Positions 16,642-26,190 are shown, numbered from the stretch's first letter. The stretch is DNA of 64,000 nt from Limisoma sp963601185 (GCA_963601185.1 CAVCEE010000014.1:8336-72335), one strand, 5' to 3'. Numbers and translations are program-made. Notes: a model not told the origin generated them from the sequence alone.

Positions 16642-19600
16642 ATGGAAACGGAAACTACCGAAAATAAAAGCATTGAGCCACAAAAGGCCACGCCTAAGAA
16701 AATGCCACGATGGCTGAAGCGCACGCTGAAAACCGTGGCGTGGACCATAGGCTGCGTGGCAGCACTCATTGTGCTCGTTTTATGCCTCACCGTGTGGATT
16801 CTCACGCCAGAGCGGCTCACCCCTCTCGTTGAGCGCATTGCCAACGAAAACCTCAACGCTGATGTAAAAATCGAGCGGATGGAACTGACCGTATGGAAGA
16901 CGTTCCCCTATATGACCATCGACGTGGACGGCGTGGATGTGCGTTCACGCACCCTCGACAAGCAAAAGGCTTCGCTGCCCGTTGGTGTCGACTCCCTGCT
17001 CAGTGTGGGGTGTATGCGTGCGCAGTTCAACCTTGCAAGGCTGCCGCTGATGGAATTTGAGATAACCGAAATCTTCGTTGACTCGCCCAAGGTCAACCTC
17101 GTTGTCGTCAACGACTCCGTCAACAACTATATGATTGTGCCGCCAAGTGAGAAGAAGGAAGAGAGTACGTCGCCGATGATCATCAAGTCGCTTGTGCTCG
17201 AAAAATTCAACATCGTCAACAACAAAGGCATACGCTACCGCGACCTCAGCAACGGTATGGATTTCAAGATTGACACCGACACGCTGTCGCTAAATTTCTC
17301 GAAAAAGGAGAAATCCTACAAACTGTCGCTCAACGGCAAGGCGCACGCCACCCTGCCCGAACAAGGCATCGACCAGGACATCCCGTTTGCCTTCGGAGGC
17401 AACGCCAGTTGGGACATTACCAAGCCTGAAGCCTTGACCGTGCGCAACTTCACCGCCAATGTGGCAGACATTCCGCTGCTTATCAATGCCGATGCCGTTA
17501 TGGCAGACAAGACGAAAGTCAACAAGTTAGACCTTACCCTTGGTCCAGTCTACGCCAGCCGCGTGCTTACGCATATCCCAGATGCCTACAAAAAAGGCAT
17601 CGACGAATTTGATACCGACCTTAACCTGTCGGTTCTTTTGCATCTGGCAAAGCCCTATACCATCGGAGGCAAGGATTTGCCTACGTTTTCAGCCGAATTG
17701 AAGATACCCGAATGTTATGTGGCAAACACAGTCCACCACGCACGCATCGACAAAGTTGCCGCCAACGCAAAGATTGACTTCAACGGCAAGAATCCCGACG
17801 CAAGCGTGCTTACCGTCAACCAGATTCTACTCAACGGCTTCGGGCTCCGCCTGCAAACCAAAGGCACAGCCACCAAACTGATGAGCGACCCCAACGTGAA
17901 AGCGCAGATAAAGGGCAGCCTCGACCTCGCCTGCGCACTGAGGCTCGTGCCCGAAAAGATGCCTTTCAACCTATCGGGAATGCTCACACTCAACACCGAC
18001 GTGCAGTTTCGCGTGAGCGACTTCTCCGTGTCGACCTTCCATCGCATCAGAGCCAACGGCAATGCCACGCTCAGCAATGTGCGCTACAGCATACCTGCCG
18101 ACTCCCTTCAGATGTTTGTAGACCGCAGCGTACTCAAGTTCGGCACTGACAGCAAAATTAAAGGGCAGGACAACATAACGCGCAACCTACTGATGGCTTC
18201 CGTGCAGATTGACTCAGCCATCGTTGCCGACCCAGCTGGTTATGTGACCGTTGCAAGTCTCAAAGCCGGAGTGGGCAGTATGGGCAAAATCAGCGACCTT
18301 ATGGACACTACAAGCATCACACCGCTCGGCGGACGCATCTCCGTAGGTCGACTCGCCACGCTCAGTCTGCCCGACTCGTCGCGCATCTATGTAGCCGGGA
18401 TGCAGACTGATGCCTCCATACGCCGCTTTGAAGGACAGGGGCGCACACCGGTGCTGTCGTTCGGCATCAAGGCAGACAATATCCGCTATTGGGACAAAAT
18501 GCTGATGACAAGCCTGCGCGACGGACAGATACAACTGCAAGCCAACAAACGGGTGAAAAAGAAAAGTTCACGTATGCAGTCGCGCCTCGACTCTATGCAG
18601 CAGATATACCCTACCCTCAGCCGCGACTCGCTGATGGCTCTATACCGACGTGAGCGCGACCAGAAACGTGCCGAGGAAGAGGCAAACGACACCTCTTTCC
18701 GCGCCGACCTCGCACTCAGCGGTCAATGGCAGAAACTGGTGCGCAACTGGGATCTCAGCGGCACAATCGCAGCACGCCGCGGCCGGCTGTTTACCCCCTA
18801 TTTCCCCTTGCGCAACAAGTTGAGCGACGTGGACATCGACTTCAGTACAAAGACACTCAATGTGAACAACGTGACATACAACGTGGGAAAGAGCGACATC
18901 CGCTTCACCGGCAAGATTGACAACATACGCAACACTTTGCTCGGCTCACGCAACAAGCCGTTGACAATCTCGCTGCACGCGCACTCGCAGACACTCGACC
19001 TCAACGAGTTGATGGCGGCAATGTATAAAGGCAGCAACTTTTCCAACGACACCGAGCAGAAAGCGACATTCACCTTCAGCGCAACGGAGGACGAAGAACG
19101 GCTGCAAAGCCGTATCGAGAATACGGCAGCAGAGGAGACCGACACCGCCCACTACGCCATCCTCGTACCGAGCAACATCGTGATGGACATCAACCTGATG
19201 AACGACACGACACGCTACTCCGACTATACGCTCCACCATCTGCACTCGTCGATAGGCATGAAGAACGGTGTGCTGAAACTGCGCGACCTGTCGGCGCACA
19301 GCGACGACGGCTCGCTCAAACTCGATATGATCTACGCCACCGCCAACCGCAACGACATCGGCCTTGGCATAGTGCTCGACCTCAATGAGATAAAAGTGGG
19401 ACGACTTATGAAAATTATGCCTGGACTGGACTCCATTATGCCTATGATGCGCGGCATCGACGGTGTGATTAACGCCCGCTTGGCTGCCACCACAAAAGTT
19501 GACTCGTTGATGAACGTGATACTACCCTCAACGAGTGCCGCCCTCAACATCAGCGGCAAGAATCTTGTACTGCTCGACTCCGAAACGTTCCGCCAACTGT

Positions 19601-20238
19601 CGAAGATGTTGCGCTTCAAAAACCGCGACCGCAACGTGATTGACAGTCTGTCGGTGGAGGCAGTGGCACTCAACTCTCAACTCGATGTCTATCCGTTCAT
19701 TCTGCGGATGGACCGCTACAAACTCGCCGTTACGGGGTGGAACGATTTCGACACTAACTATAAATACCACATCTCGGTACTCGACTCGCCACTGCCGTTC
19801 AAGTTCGGCATCAACCTCAGCGGAAACATCCTTGAGGACAAGATGAAATTCCGTCTCGGCAAGGCAAAACTGAAGGAGAAGGAAGTGGCACAGACCTCAG
19901 CAATCACCGAGACCACAAAGCGCAACCTCATCGAACAGATGGACGAGGTGTTCCGCCGCGGTGCCGAAGCCGGACTGCGTGAGGAGCGTCGTCGTGGCAA
20001 TGGACCGCTGCCCGACGGCCGACGCAGGGCTATGGCTGACATCGACGGCGACGACCACCTGACGGCTGCCGACAGTCTGCAACTTATCAAGGAGGGCATC
20101 ATCGAAGCGCCCGACTCTACCGCCGTTGCCGCTCCTGCCGAAAAATCGGCTGCCACCAGCAAGAATCGCAAAGGGCGCAAGCCGCTCCGTAGCAAAGAGA
20201 CGATATACTCCAAGGAGGCAATCAAACCTGAAAATTAA
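16642..20238 (+). CDS. AsmA-like inner-membrane/periplasmic protein
   Basis: 1198 residues. After a basic N-terminal tail (1-31) comes one membrane helix (about 32-54), then the AsmA N-terminal signature (LTPLVERIANENLNADVKIE...FPYMTIDVDGV). The long periplasmic body is made of repeating beta-strands typical of AsmA/TamB-like bridge proteins, with the AsmA-like C-terminal region near 900-1090. Members of this superfamily affect outer-membrane assembly and phospholipid transport. A charged coiled stretch (about 640-680) and a Lys/Arg-rich tail (about 1180-1198) are extra. A HAD phosphatase gene follows 9 bp downstream. Confidence 0.88.
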   Translation: METETTENKSIEPQKATPKKMPRWLKRTLKTVAWTIGCVAALIVLVLCLTVWILTPERLTPLVERIANENLNADVKIERMELTVWKTFPYMTIDVDGVDVRSRTLDKQKASLPVGVDSLLSVGCMRAQFNLARLPLMEFEITEIFVDSPKVNLVVVNDSVNNYMIVPPSEKKEESTSPMIIKSLVLEKFNIVNNKGIRYRDLSNGMDFKIDTDTLSLNFSKKEKSYKLSLNGKAHATLPEQGIDQDIPFAFGGNASWDITKPEALTVRNFTANVADIPLLINADAVMADKTKVNKLDLTLGPVYASRVLTHIPDAYKKGIDEFDTDLNLSVLLHLAKPYTIGGKDLPTFSAELKIPECYVANTVHHARIDKVAANAKIDFNGKNPDASVLTVNQILLNGFGLRLQTKGTATKLMSDPNVKAQIKGSLDLACALRLVPEKMPFNLSGMLTLNTDVQFRVSDFSVSTFHRIRANGNATLSNVRYSIPADSLQMFVDRSVLKFGTDSKIKGQDNITRNLLMASVQIDSAIVADPAGYVTVASLKAGVGSMGKISDLMDTTSITPLGGRISVGRLATLSLPDSSRIYVAGMQTDASIRRFEGQGRTPVLSFGIKADNIRYWDKMLMTSLRDGQIQLQANKRVKKKSSRMQSRLDSMQQIYPTLSRDSLMALYRRERDQKRAEEEANDTSFRADLALSGQWQKLVRNWDLSGTIAARRGRLFTPYFPLRNKLSDVDIDFSTKTLNVNNVTYNVGKSDIRFTGKIDNIRNTLLGSRNKPLTISLHAHSQTLDLNELMAAMYKGSNFSNDTEQKATFTFSATEDEERLQSRIENTAAEETDTAHYAILVPSNIVMDINLMNDTTRYSDYTLHHLHSSIGMKNGVLKLRDLSAHSDDGSLKLDMIYATANRNDIGLGIVLDLNEIKVGRLMKIMPGLDSIMPMMRGIDGVINARLAATTKVDSLMNVILPSTSAALNISGKNLVLLDSETFRQLSKMLRFKNRDRNVIDSLSVEAVALNSQLDVYPFILRMDRYKLAVTGWNDFDTNYKYHISVLDSPLPFKFGINLSGNILEDKMKFRLGKAKLKEKEVAQTSAITETTKRNLIEQMDEVFRRGAEAGLREERRRGNGPLPDGRRRAMADIDGDDHLTAADSLQLIKEGIIEAPDSTAVAAPAEKSAATSKNRKGRKPLRSKETIYSKEAIKPEN

Positions 20239-20247
20239 CCACAGATT

Positions 20248-20991
20248 ATGACAAACGAAGAAACAGCGATACTCGACTATCAAAAGCGTACAGGTCATGC
20301 ACCTGCGCCAATAACCACCGCCCTCATCGATATGGACGGAGTGCTCTACGACTCTATGCCTCACCATTCGCTTGCGTGGCAACGCCTCGGAGGCGAACGC
20401 GGATGGGAATTTGCCGACAACGAGTTTTTCCTCTACGAGGGAATGACCGGCGCAGCGATTATCCGACTGATGGAGAAGCGCAGCAACGGCCGTGAGGACC
20501 TCAGCGACGAGGAGTGCAAGGAGATTTACGCAAAGAAATCAGCCTACTTCAACGACCTTGGGGAGGTTCTGGCAATGGATTCAGCCGACAGGATGCTCAA
20601 CATCTTGCGCGACAACGGTTGCCAACGCGTAATTGTCACCGGTTCGGGACAGGCATCACTGCTCGACCGCTTGAACCGCCAGTACCCCGGCATCTTCACC
20701 TCCGATCTGATGGTCACTGCCCACGACGTGAAGCACGGCAAGCCCGACCCAGAGCCGTATCTTATGGGAATGAAGAAAGCCAATGCTCAGCCGCAGAACT
20801 GCATTGTGGTTGAGAATGCTCCGCTCGGCGTGCGTGCCGGAAGTGCCTCGGGGTGCTTCACCGTAGGACTCACCACAGGCCCTGTGCCGGCAGAAAGTCT
20901 CAAGGACAACGGCGCAGACATTGTCTACCCTTCGATGAAGGCTTTTGCCGAGGCATTGCCTCTTCTGCTAAATCTTCGCAACAACCACTAA
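20248..20991 (+). CDS. HAD-family hydrolase, beta-phosphoglucomutase-like
   Basis: 247 residues. Haloacid dehalogenase fold with motif I LIDMDGVLYDS (nucleophile Asp28, acid Asp30), a helical cap (about 35-105), motif II IVTGSG (about 131-136), the Lys of motif III in HGKPDPEPY and motif IV VVENAPLGV. It acts on a small phosphorylated metabolite, probably a sugar phosphate; phosphatase or phosphomutase activity cannot be separated here. Spacing is 9 bp after the AsmA-like gene and 12 bp before aroB, so it is likely co-transcribed with both. Confidence 0.85.
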   Translation: MTNEETAILDYQKRTGHAPAPITTALIDMDGVLYDSMPHHSLAWQRLGGERGWEFADNEFFLYEGMTGAAIIRLMEKRSNGREDLSDEECKEIYAKKSAYFNDLGEVLAMDSADRMLNILRDNGCQRVIVTGSGQASLLDRLNRQYPGIFTSDLMVTAHDVKHGKPDPEPYLMGMKKANAQPQNCIVVENAPLGVRAGSASGCFTVGLTTGPVPAESLKDNGADIVYPSMKAFAEALPLLLNLRNNH

Positions 20992-21003
20992 AGACCAAGA
21001 CTT

Positions 21004-22041
21004 ATGCAAAAAATAATCTTCACAAACGATGTTGCCGGTGCTATCAACGGCGTGTTGGCAGAGATGAATCCACGCAATGTGTTTATGCTCACCGACGGAA
21101 ATGTTGACACAGCCATTGGCTCTCTGTCGGACGAATGGCAGAAAATCGTAATCAAGCCGGGCGACATCAACAAGAATCTCGACAGCATGGCTGAGGTGTG
21201 GACTGCGCTGCAACAGGGCGGCGCAACGCGCAAGTCGGTTATGGTGAACGTCGGTGGCGGCGTGGTGACCGACCTCGGCGGCTTTGCTGCGGCAACATTC
21301 AAGCGCGGCATCCGCTTCGTCAACGTGCCTACCACCCTCTTGGCTGCCGTCGATGCTGCCGTGGGAGGCAAGACCGGAGTGAATTTCAACGGACTGAAAA
21401 ACGAGATTGGCACGTTCCGCGAAGCGGAGGCTGTGGTAATCTCCACCAAATATTTCGCCTCACTGCCCGAATCCGAACTGAAATCGGGCTATGCCGAGAT
21501 GATCAAGCACGGACTTATCAGCGGCAAAGAGGTCTACGACAAGTTGCTCGACTATCATTTCGACGTTGTAAACGGTCAAGAACTGCTCGACCTTGTGGAA
21601 GAGTCAGTCAACGTGAAGCGCGACATCGTGGCGCAAGACCCCTTTGAGAATGGTTTGCGACGCGCACTCAACCTCGGGCACACCGCGGGCCACGCTTTTG
21701 AGAGTATGGCAATGAAGCGCAACGCCCCAGTGCCCCACGGATATGCTGTGGCTTGGGGAATGGTCGTTGAAGCAGTGCTGTCGCACACGGAAAAAGGTTT
21801 TCCGTCAGCCGAACTCTACCGTCTTGCCGACTACATCCGTCAGCACTACGGAGCATTCCACATCACCTGCGACGACTACCCTGACCTGCTCGACCTTATG
21901 CGCCACGACAAGAAGAGCGAACACGGCGAACTCAACTTCACCCTTCTCCACGCCGTTGGCGAGGTGGAGACCGGCTGCGTAGTTGACGGCAAGCAGGTAG
22001 AGGCGGCACTCGACATCTACCGCGACTTGATGCATATCTGA
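21004..22041 (+). CDS. aroB: 3-dehydroquinate synthase
   Basis: 345 residues. Second step of the shikimate pathway: DAHP to 3-dehydroquinate, NAD- and metal-dependent, in the cytoplasm. Diagnostic blocks are the NAD-binding NVGGGVVTDLGGFAA (about 82-96), VPTTLLAAVDAAVGGKTGVN (about 111-130) and the metal ligands in YAEMIKHGLI (Glu), LGHTAGHAFE (His) and PHGYAVAWGM (His). Slightly shorter than the E. coli enzyme but all catalytic blocks are present. It ends the + strand run; the next operon's promoter begins at the base after its stop. Confidence 0.95.
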   Translation: MQKIIFTNDVAGAINGVLAEMNPRNVFMLTDGNVDTAIGSLSDEWQKIVIKPGDINKNLDSMAEVWTALQQGGATRKSVMVNVGGGVVTDLGGFAAATFKRGIRFVNVPTTLLAAVDAAVGGKTGVNFNGLKNEIGTFREAEAVVISTKYFASLPESELKSGYAEMIKHGLISGKEVYDKLLDYHFDVVNGQELLDLVEESVNVKRDIVAQDPFENGLRRALNLGHTAGHAFESMAMKRNAPVPHGYAVAWGMVVEAVLSHTEKGFPSAELYRLADYIRQHYGAFHITCDDYPDLLDLMRHDKKSEHGELNFTLLHAVGEVETGCVVDGKQVEAALDIYRDLMHI

Positions 22042-22073
22042 TTTGCTTTTGTGTCAGGCTTGCACTACCTTTG
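22042..22073 (+). promoter_or_regulatory. Consensus Bacteroidetes promoter of the nucleotide-sugar operon
   Basis: TTTG (22042-22045), 20-bp spacer, TACCTTTG (22066-22073) is an exact match to the -33 TTTG / -7 TAnnTTTG promoter of the Bacteroidetes primary sigma factor with ideal spacing. The transcript should start near 22079, leaving a leader of about 16 nt. The -33 box directly follows the aroB stop. Confidence 0.8.
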
Positions 22074-22095
22074 TAAAAGGAAAAAAACAGAAGAA

Positions 22096-23229
22096 ATGAA
22101 ACCTCGTATATTTTTGTCGTACGTCCACATGGGCGGCACTGAACGTGAGTGGGTTGAGAAGGCTTTCCAGACTGACTGGATTGTGCCGCTCGGCCCTAAT
22201 GTCGATGAATTTGAGCACCGTTTGGCTAAATATCTCGATGCTCCTTATGTGGTGGCGTTAAGCGCCGGCACGGCTGCCATCCATCTCGGACTTGTGGCTC
22301 TCGGCGTAGGTCCGGGCGATGAGGTTATTTGCCAGTCGTTCACCTTCGCGGCAAGTGCCAACCCAATCAAATACCAGGGAGCAAACCCGGTGTTTGTCGA
22401 CAGCGAGCCCGACTCATGGAACATGTCGCCGGAGGCTCTCGAAGAGGCCATCATTGACCGCAAGAAGGTCACCGGCAAATACCCGAAAGCCATCATCCCG
22501 GTCTACCTTTACGGCATGCCAGCCAAGATTGACGAGATTAAGGCGATTGCCGACCGCTACGGCATCCCTGTGGTTGAAGACGCTGCCGAGGCACTCGGAT
22601 CTGAGTACAAAGGGAAGAAGTGCGGCTCATTCGGCAACTATGGCAGCCTCAGTTTCAATGGCAACAAGATTATCACCACCTCCGGCGGAGGCGCACTGGT
22701 GTGCCACAGCAAGGAGGAGGCCGACCGCATAAAGTTCTATGCCACACAGGCACGCGAAGCGCGTCCGTACTACTACCACGAGGTGATTGGCTACAACTAC
22801 CGCATGAGCAACGTGTGCGCCGGCATTGGCTGCGGACAGATGGATGTGCTTCAGGAGCACGTTGAACTGCGCCGCCGCATCCACGCATTCTACACCGCCG
22901 AACTGGCAGATGTGGAGGGCATCAGCGTACAGCAAAACCCGACTGCGGATTTCAACTCCAACTTCTGGCTGTCAACAATCATCATCGACCCGAAGACTGG
23001 CAAAGAGCCAGAGGCATTGCGCCAGTTTATGATTGATGCCGAGGTGGAGACCCGCCGACTGTGGAGACCGATGCATCTGCAGCCCGTCTACAGCGATGCG
23101 CCTTACTATGGCGGCAAGGTGTGCGAAACGCTGTTTGACCACGGATTGTGTCTGCCGAGCGGCTCGAGCCTGACGGACGAGGAACTGCACTTTGTGGTTG
23201 ACAAAATTAAGGAGTTTTTCAACAAATAA
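22096..23229 (+). CDS. DegT/DnrJ/EryC1/StrS aminotransferase, EpsN/PglE-like
   Basis: 377 residues. The start at 22096 is chosen because it follows the mapped promoter by a short A-rich leader; an in-frame start at 22051 would overlap the promoter. PLP-dependent sugar aminotransferase with Lys191 in SFNGNKIITTSGGG as Schiff-base lysine and EDAAEALGS (161-169) as cofactor region. The order of blocks (ICQSFTFAASANPI, VFVDSEPDSWNMSP, GYNYRMSN) closely follows B. subtilis EpsN and Campylobacter PglE, which aminate UDP-4-keto-6-deoxy-GlcNAc on the way to bacillosamine-type sugars. A GDP-4-keto sugar substrate from the adjacent gmd is the alternative. First gene of the operon. Confidence 0.88.
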   Translation: MKPRIFLSYVHMGGTEREWVEKAFQTDWIVPLGPNVDEFEHRLAKYLDAPYVVALSAGTAAIHLGLVALGVGPGDEVICQSFTFAASANPIKYQGANPVFVDSEPDSWNMSPEALEEAIIDRKKVTGKYPKAIIPVYLYGMPAKIDEIKAIADRYGIPVVEDAAEALGSEYKGKKCGSFGNYGSLSFNGNKIITTSGGGALVCHSKEEADRIKFYATQAREARPYYYHEVIGYNYRMSNVCAGIGCGQMDVLQEHVELRRRIHAFYTAELADVEGISVQQNPTADFNSNFWLSTIIIDPKTGKEPEALRQFMIDAEVETRRLWRPMHLQPVYSDAPYYGGKVCETLFDHGLCLPSGSSLTDEELHFVVDKIKEFFNK

Positions 23230-23240
23230 ACCATACGCCG

Positions 23241-23897
23241 ATGGTAATTGCCTTCGACCTTGACGACACGCTCTACAAGGAAGTCGACTATGTAAAGTCG
23301 GGCTACAGGGCTGTTGCCGAAGAAAATGCCGGGATTATCGCACCCGAGGTCAGTTTCGGACTGATGTGGGAGGCGTTCCGAACAAAGGCAAATTCCTTTG
23401 ATGCCGTTGCCGTGGCTGTCGAGGGATTTGACATAGCAAAGGCCGTGGCTACCTACCGTTTTCACAGCCCTGACATCGTGCTGGATGAGGAAACCGAAAA
23501 GGCTTTGCAAAGGCTGAAGGAGTCGGGACACCGGCTCTGTATCATCACCGACGGACGGTCGGCTACGCAACGCAACAAAATCGAGGCTCTACGCCTACTA
23601 CGCTATGTTGACCCTGCGGATGTGGTGATTTCAGAAGAGACGGGGCATACCAAAGCGGATGCCCACAACTTCGAGGTAGTTGAGGAGCGTCATCCGGGCG
23701 AAAGATACGTCTACATCGGTGACAATCCGGAGAAGGATTTCTTTCATCCGAACCGGATGGGATGGCACACGGTGATGCTCACCGACAATGGGCAGAACAT
23801 CCATCCGCAACTTGCCAAACCAGCGGAATGGACGGCGGAAAAGGCAATCGCCTCGCTGGCGGAGTTGCCCGAATATATTGAAACTTTAAACGAATAA
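23241..23897 (+). CDS. HAD-family hydrolase in nucleotide-sugar operon
   Basis: 218 residues. HAD motif I AFDLDDTLY (Asp6, Asp8), motif II IITDGRS, Lys of motif III in TGHTKADAHNF and motif IV YIGDNPEKDF (Asp pair). The cap is small and helical. A phosphatase on a sugar phosphate is likely. It lies 11 bp after the aminotransferase and 7 bp before gmd, so it probably supports synthesis of the same surface sugar, though the exact substrate cannot be read from sequence. Confidence 0.82.
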   Translation: MVIAFDLDDTLYKEVDYVKSGYRAVAEENAGIIAPEVSFGLMWEAFRTKANSFDAVAVAVEGFDIAKAVATYRFHSPDIVLDEETEKALQRLKESGHRLCIITDGRSATQRNKIEALRLLRYVDPADVVISEETGHTKADAHNFEVVEERHPGERYVYIGDNPEKDFFHPNRMGWHTVMLTDNGQNIHPQLAKPAEWTAEKAIASLAELPEYIETLNE

Positions 23898-23904
23898 CAA
23901 CGAT

Positions 23905-24996
23905 ATGGCTGAAAAGCAGAAAGTGGCATTGATTACAGGAATCACCGGTCAGGACGGTTCCTTCCTTGCCGAATTTTTATTAGACAAAGGCTACGACGTA
24001 CACGGCATTATCCGCCGCAGTTCGTCGTTCAACACAGGACGCATCGAGCATCTTTATTTTGACGAATGGGTACGCGACATGAAACGCCGCCGCCTAATCA
24101 ACCTGCACTACGGCGACATGACCGATTCGAGTTCGCTCATCCGCCTCATTCAGGAACTGCAGCCCGACGAAATATACAACCTTGCCGCACAGAGCCACGT
24201 GAAGGTGTCGTTTGAAGTGCCTGAATACACTGCCGACACCGATGCCGTAGGCACACTGCGCCTCCTCGAGGCTGTGCGTATGCTCGGCCTTGACAAGAAG
24301 ACACGCATCTATCAGGCAAGCACCTCCGAACTGTTTGGCAAGGTGCAGGAAATTCCTCAACGCGAAACCACGCCGTTCTATCCGCGCAGCCCTTACGGAT
24401 GCGCCAAACTCTACGGCTTCTGGATTACTAAGAACTATCGCGAGAGTTATGGCATGTACGCCGTCAACGGCATCCTCTTCAACCACGAGAGCGAACGCCG
24501 TGGCGAGAACTTCGTGACGCGCAAGATTACGCTTGCCGTGGCTCGCATAGCAGCCGGCTTGCAGGACAAACTCTATCTGGGTAACCTCAACGCCCGCCGC
24601 GACTGGGGTTATGCACGCGACTATGTGGAGTGTATGTGGCTCATTCTTCAACAGGACCAGCCTGACGATTTCGTCATCGCCACCGGCGACGACCATTCCG
24701 TGCGCGACTTCACTGCTCTAGCATTTGCGCGCGCCGGCATCACTCTCCGCTGGGAGGGAGAAGGCGTGGACGAAAAGGGTATCGACACTGCCACCGGACG
24801 TGTGCTTGTGGAGGTAGACCCTAAATATTTCCGTCCGTGCGAGGTTGAGCAGTTGCTCGGCGACCCAACAAAGGCCCGCACACAGTTGGGATGGAATCCA
24901 CGCAAAACTTCCTTTGAGGAACTTGTCAACATTATGGTTGACCACGATATGGAGATGATCCGCAAACACGGACACGACTCTGAACGAATGATTTAA
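23905..24996 (+). CDS. gmd: GDP-mannose 4,6-dehydratase
   Basis: 363 residues. Converts GDP-D-mannose to GDP-4-keto-6-deoxy-D-mannose, first step to GDP-L-fucose. It is an extended SDR enzyme: TGITGQDG (11-18) binds NADP, Thr140 and Glu142 in STSELFG act with the Tyr164-x3-Lys168 pair in SPYGCAKLYG. NHESERRGENFVTRKIT is the family signature. The downstream partner fcl starts 4 bp after the stop, the usual arrangement. Confidence 0.96.
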   Translation: MAEKQKVALITGITGQDGSFLAEFLLDKGYDVHGIIRRSSSFNTGRIEHLYFDEWVRDMKRRRLINLHYGDMTDSSSLIRLIQELQPDEIYNLAAQSHVKVSFEVPEYTADTDAVGTLRLLEAVRMLGLDKKTRIYQASTSELFGKVQEIPQRETTPFYPRSPYGCAKLYGFWITKNYRESYGMYAVNGILFNHESERRGENFVTRKITLAVARIAAGLQDKLYLGNLNARRDWGYARDYVECMWLILQQDQPDDFVIATGDDHSVRDFTALAFARAGITLRWEGEGVDEKGIDTATGRVLVEVDPKYFRPCEVEQLLGDPTKARTQLGWNPRKTSFEELVNIMVDHDMEMIRKHGHDSERMI

Positions 24997-25000
24997 AACA

Positions 25001-26071
25001 ATGGAAAAGGACGCAAAAATATATGTTGCTGGCCACCGCGGACTCGTTGGCTCGGCTATCTGGAACAACCTCACGAAGAAGGGCTACACCAACCTCGTTG
25101 GTCGTAGCCACGCCGAACTCGATTTGCTTGACGGTGTGGCGGTGCGCGAGTTTTTCGACGCTGAGAAGCCTGACTATGTGATACTCGCAGCGGCATTTGT
25201 AGGCGGCATTATGGCCAACAGCATCTACCGCGCCGACTTTATCTGGCGCAACCTGCAAATCCAGCAGAACGTGATTGGCGAGAGTTTCCGGCACGGAGTG
25301 AAGAAGTTGCTCTTCCTGGGCAGCACCTGCATCTATCCTCGCGAAGCGCCACAACCAATCCCCGAGAATGCGCTACTCACCTCGCCGCTGGAATGGACCA
25401 ATGAGCCTTATGCGCTTGCCAAGATTGCCGGCTTGAAGATGTGCGAAAGTTTCAACCTGCAGTACGGCACGAACTATATTGCTGTGATGCCGACCAACCT
25501 CTACGGTCCTAACGACAATTTCGACCTCGTGAGCAGCCACGTGCTTCCGGCAATGATACGCAAACTCCACCTTGCACGCCTGCGTATGGAGGGCGACCGC
25601 GAAGGCATCCGCCGCGACCTTGACCGCCGCCCAGTAGGCGACATCGACGGCAAGTCGAGCGATGAGGCAATCGACGCTATGCTCGACAAATACGGCATCC
25701 TCAACGGCACATTGCAGTTGTGGGGTTCGGGCAAGCCTATCCGAGAATTTCTGTGGAGCGAGGATATGGCGGATGCGTCGGTCTATGTGATGGAGCACAT
25801 CGACTTCGACCAACTCAAAGGCACAGACAAGGAAGTGCGCAACTGCCACATCAACATCGGCAGCGGCAAGGAGGCAACAATCGCGCAAGTGTCTGAGATG
25901 GTTCGCAAGGCAGTAGGCTTTGAAGGCGAAATTCAATGGGATTCAACCAAACCCGACGGCACAATGCGTAAACTCACCGACGTGAGCAAACTGCACGACC
26001 TCGGCTGGCACCACAAAATGGAACTCGAAGACGGCATCCCTGCCCTCTACCGCTGGTATCTGGAGCACTAA
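25001..26071 (+). CDS. fcl: GDP-L-fucose synthase
   Basis: 356 residues. Epimerises and reduces GDP-4-keto-6-deoxymannose to GDP-L-fucose. NADPH site VAGHRGLVGSAI (9-20), catalytic Ser108 (GSTCIYP) and the Tyr137/Lys141 pair in EPYALAKIAG. Compared with the E. coli enzyme there is an insertion of about 35 residues near 195-230 (Arg/Asp-rich, then AIDAMLDKYG), which I associate with Bacteroidetes homologues. GDP-fucose feeds capsule and protein O-glycosylation in Bacteroides. Last gene of the operon. Confidence 0.95.
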   Translation: MEKDAKIYVAGHRGLVGSAIWNNLTKKGYTNLVGRSHAELDLLDGVAVREFFDAEKPDYVILAAAFVGGIMANSIYRADFIWRNLQIQQNVIGESFRHGVKKLLFLGSTCIYPREAPQPIPENALLTSPLEWTNEPYALAKIAGLKMCESFNLQYGTNYIAVMPTNLYGPNDNFDLVSSHVLPAMIRKLHLARLRMEGDREGIRRDLDRRPVGDIDGKSSDEAIDAMLDKYGILNGTLQLWGSGKPIREFLWSEDMADASVYVMEHIDFDQLKGTDKEVRNCHINIGSGKEATIAQVSEMVRKAVGFEGEIQWDSTKPDGTMRKLTDVSKLHDLGWHHKMELEDGIPALYRWYLEH

Positions 26072-26097
26072 CCGTCAACCGAGGCTCTAACGGTTAG
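26068..26097 (+). other. Hairpin overlapping the fcl stop codon
   Basis: CTAACCGT (26068-26075) pairs with ACGGTTAG (26090-26097); the fcl stop TAA is inside the left arm. No T-run follows, so it is at best a weak terminator or an mRNA 3'-end stabiliser. Confidence 0.45.
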
Positions 26098-26104
26098 GGT
26101 AGCA

Positions 26105-26190
26105 CCGCTTACAGGGCGCACTCATTAGGTACACGCTGCCACGGGCTTCAGCCCGTGGCTAGCGATGTGGCGCACCTACGGTGCGCTCGC
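26105..26190. repeat. REP-like extragenic palindromic repeat
   Basis: About 86 bp beginning CCGCTTACAGGGCGCA, with a 9-bp stem GCCACGGGC (26138-26146), loop TTCA, and its complement (26151-26159), then a second hairpin GCGCACC-TAC-GGTGCGC (26170-26186). The same arrangement recurs at 63652-63738 in the same orientation. It lies between the fcl operon and the convergent kinase gene and codes for nothing plausible. Confidence 0.8.
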
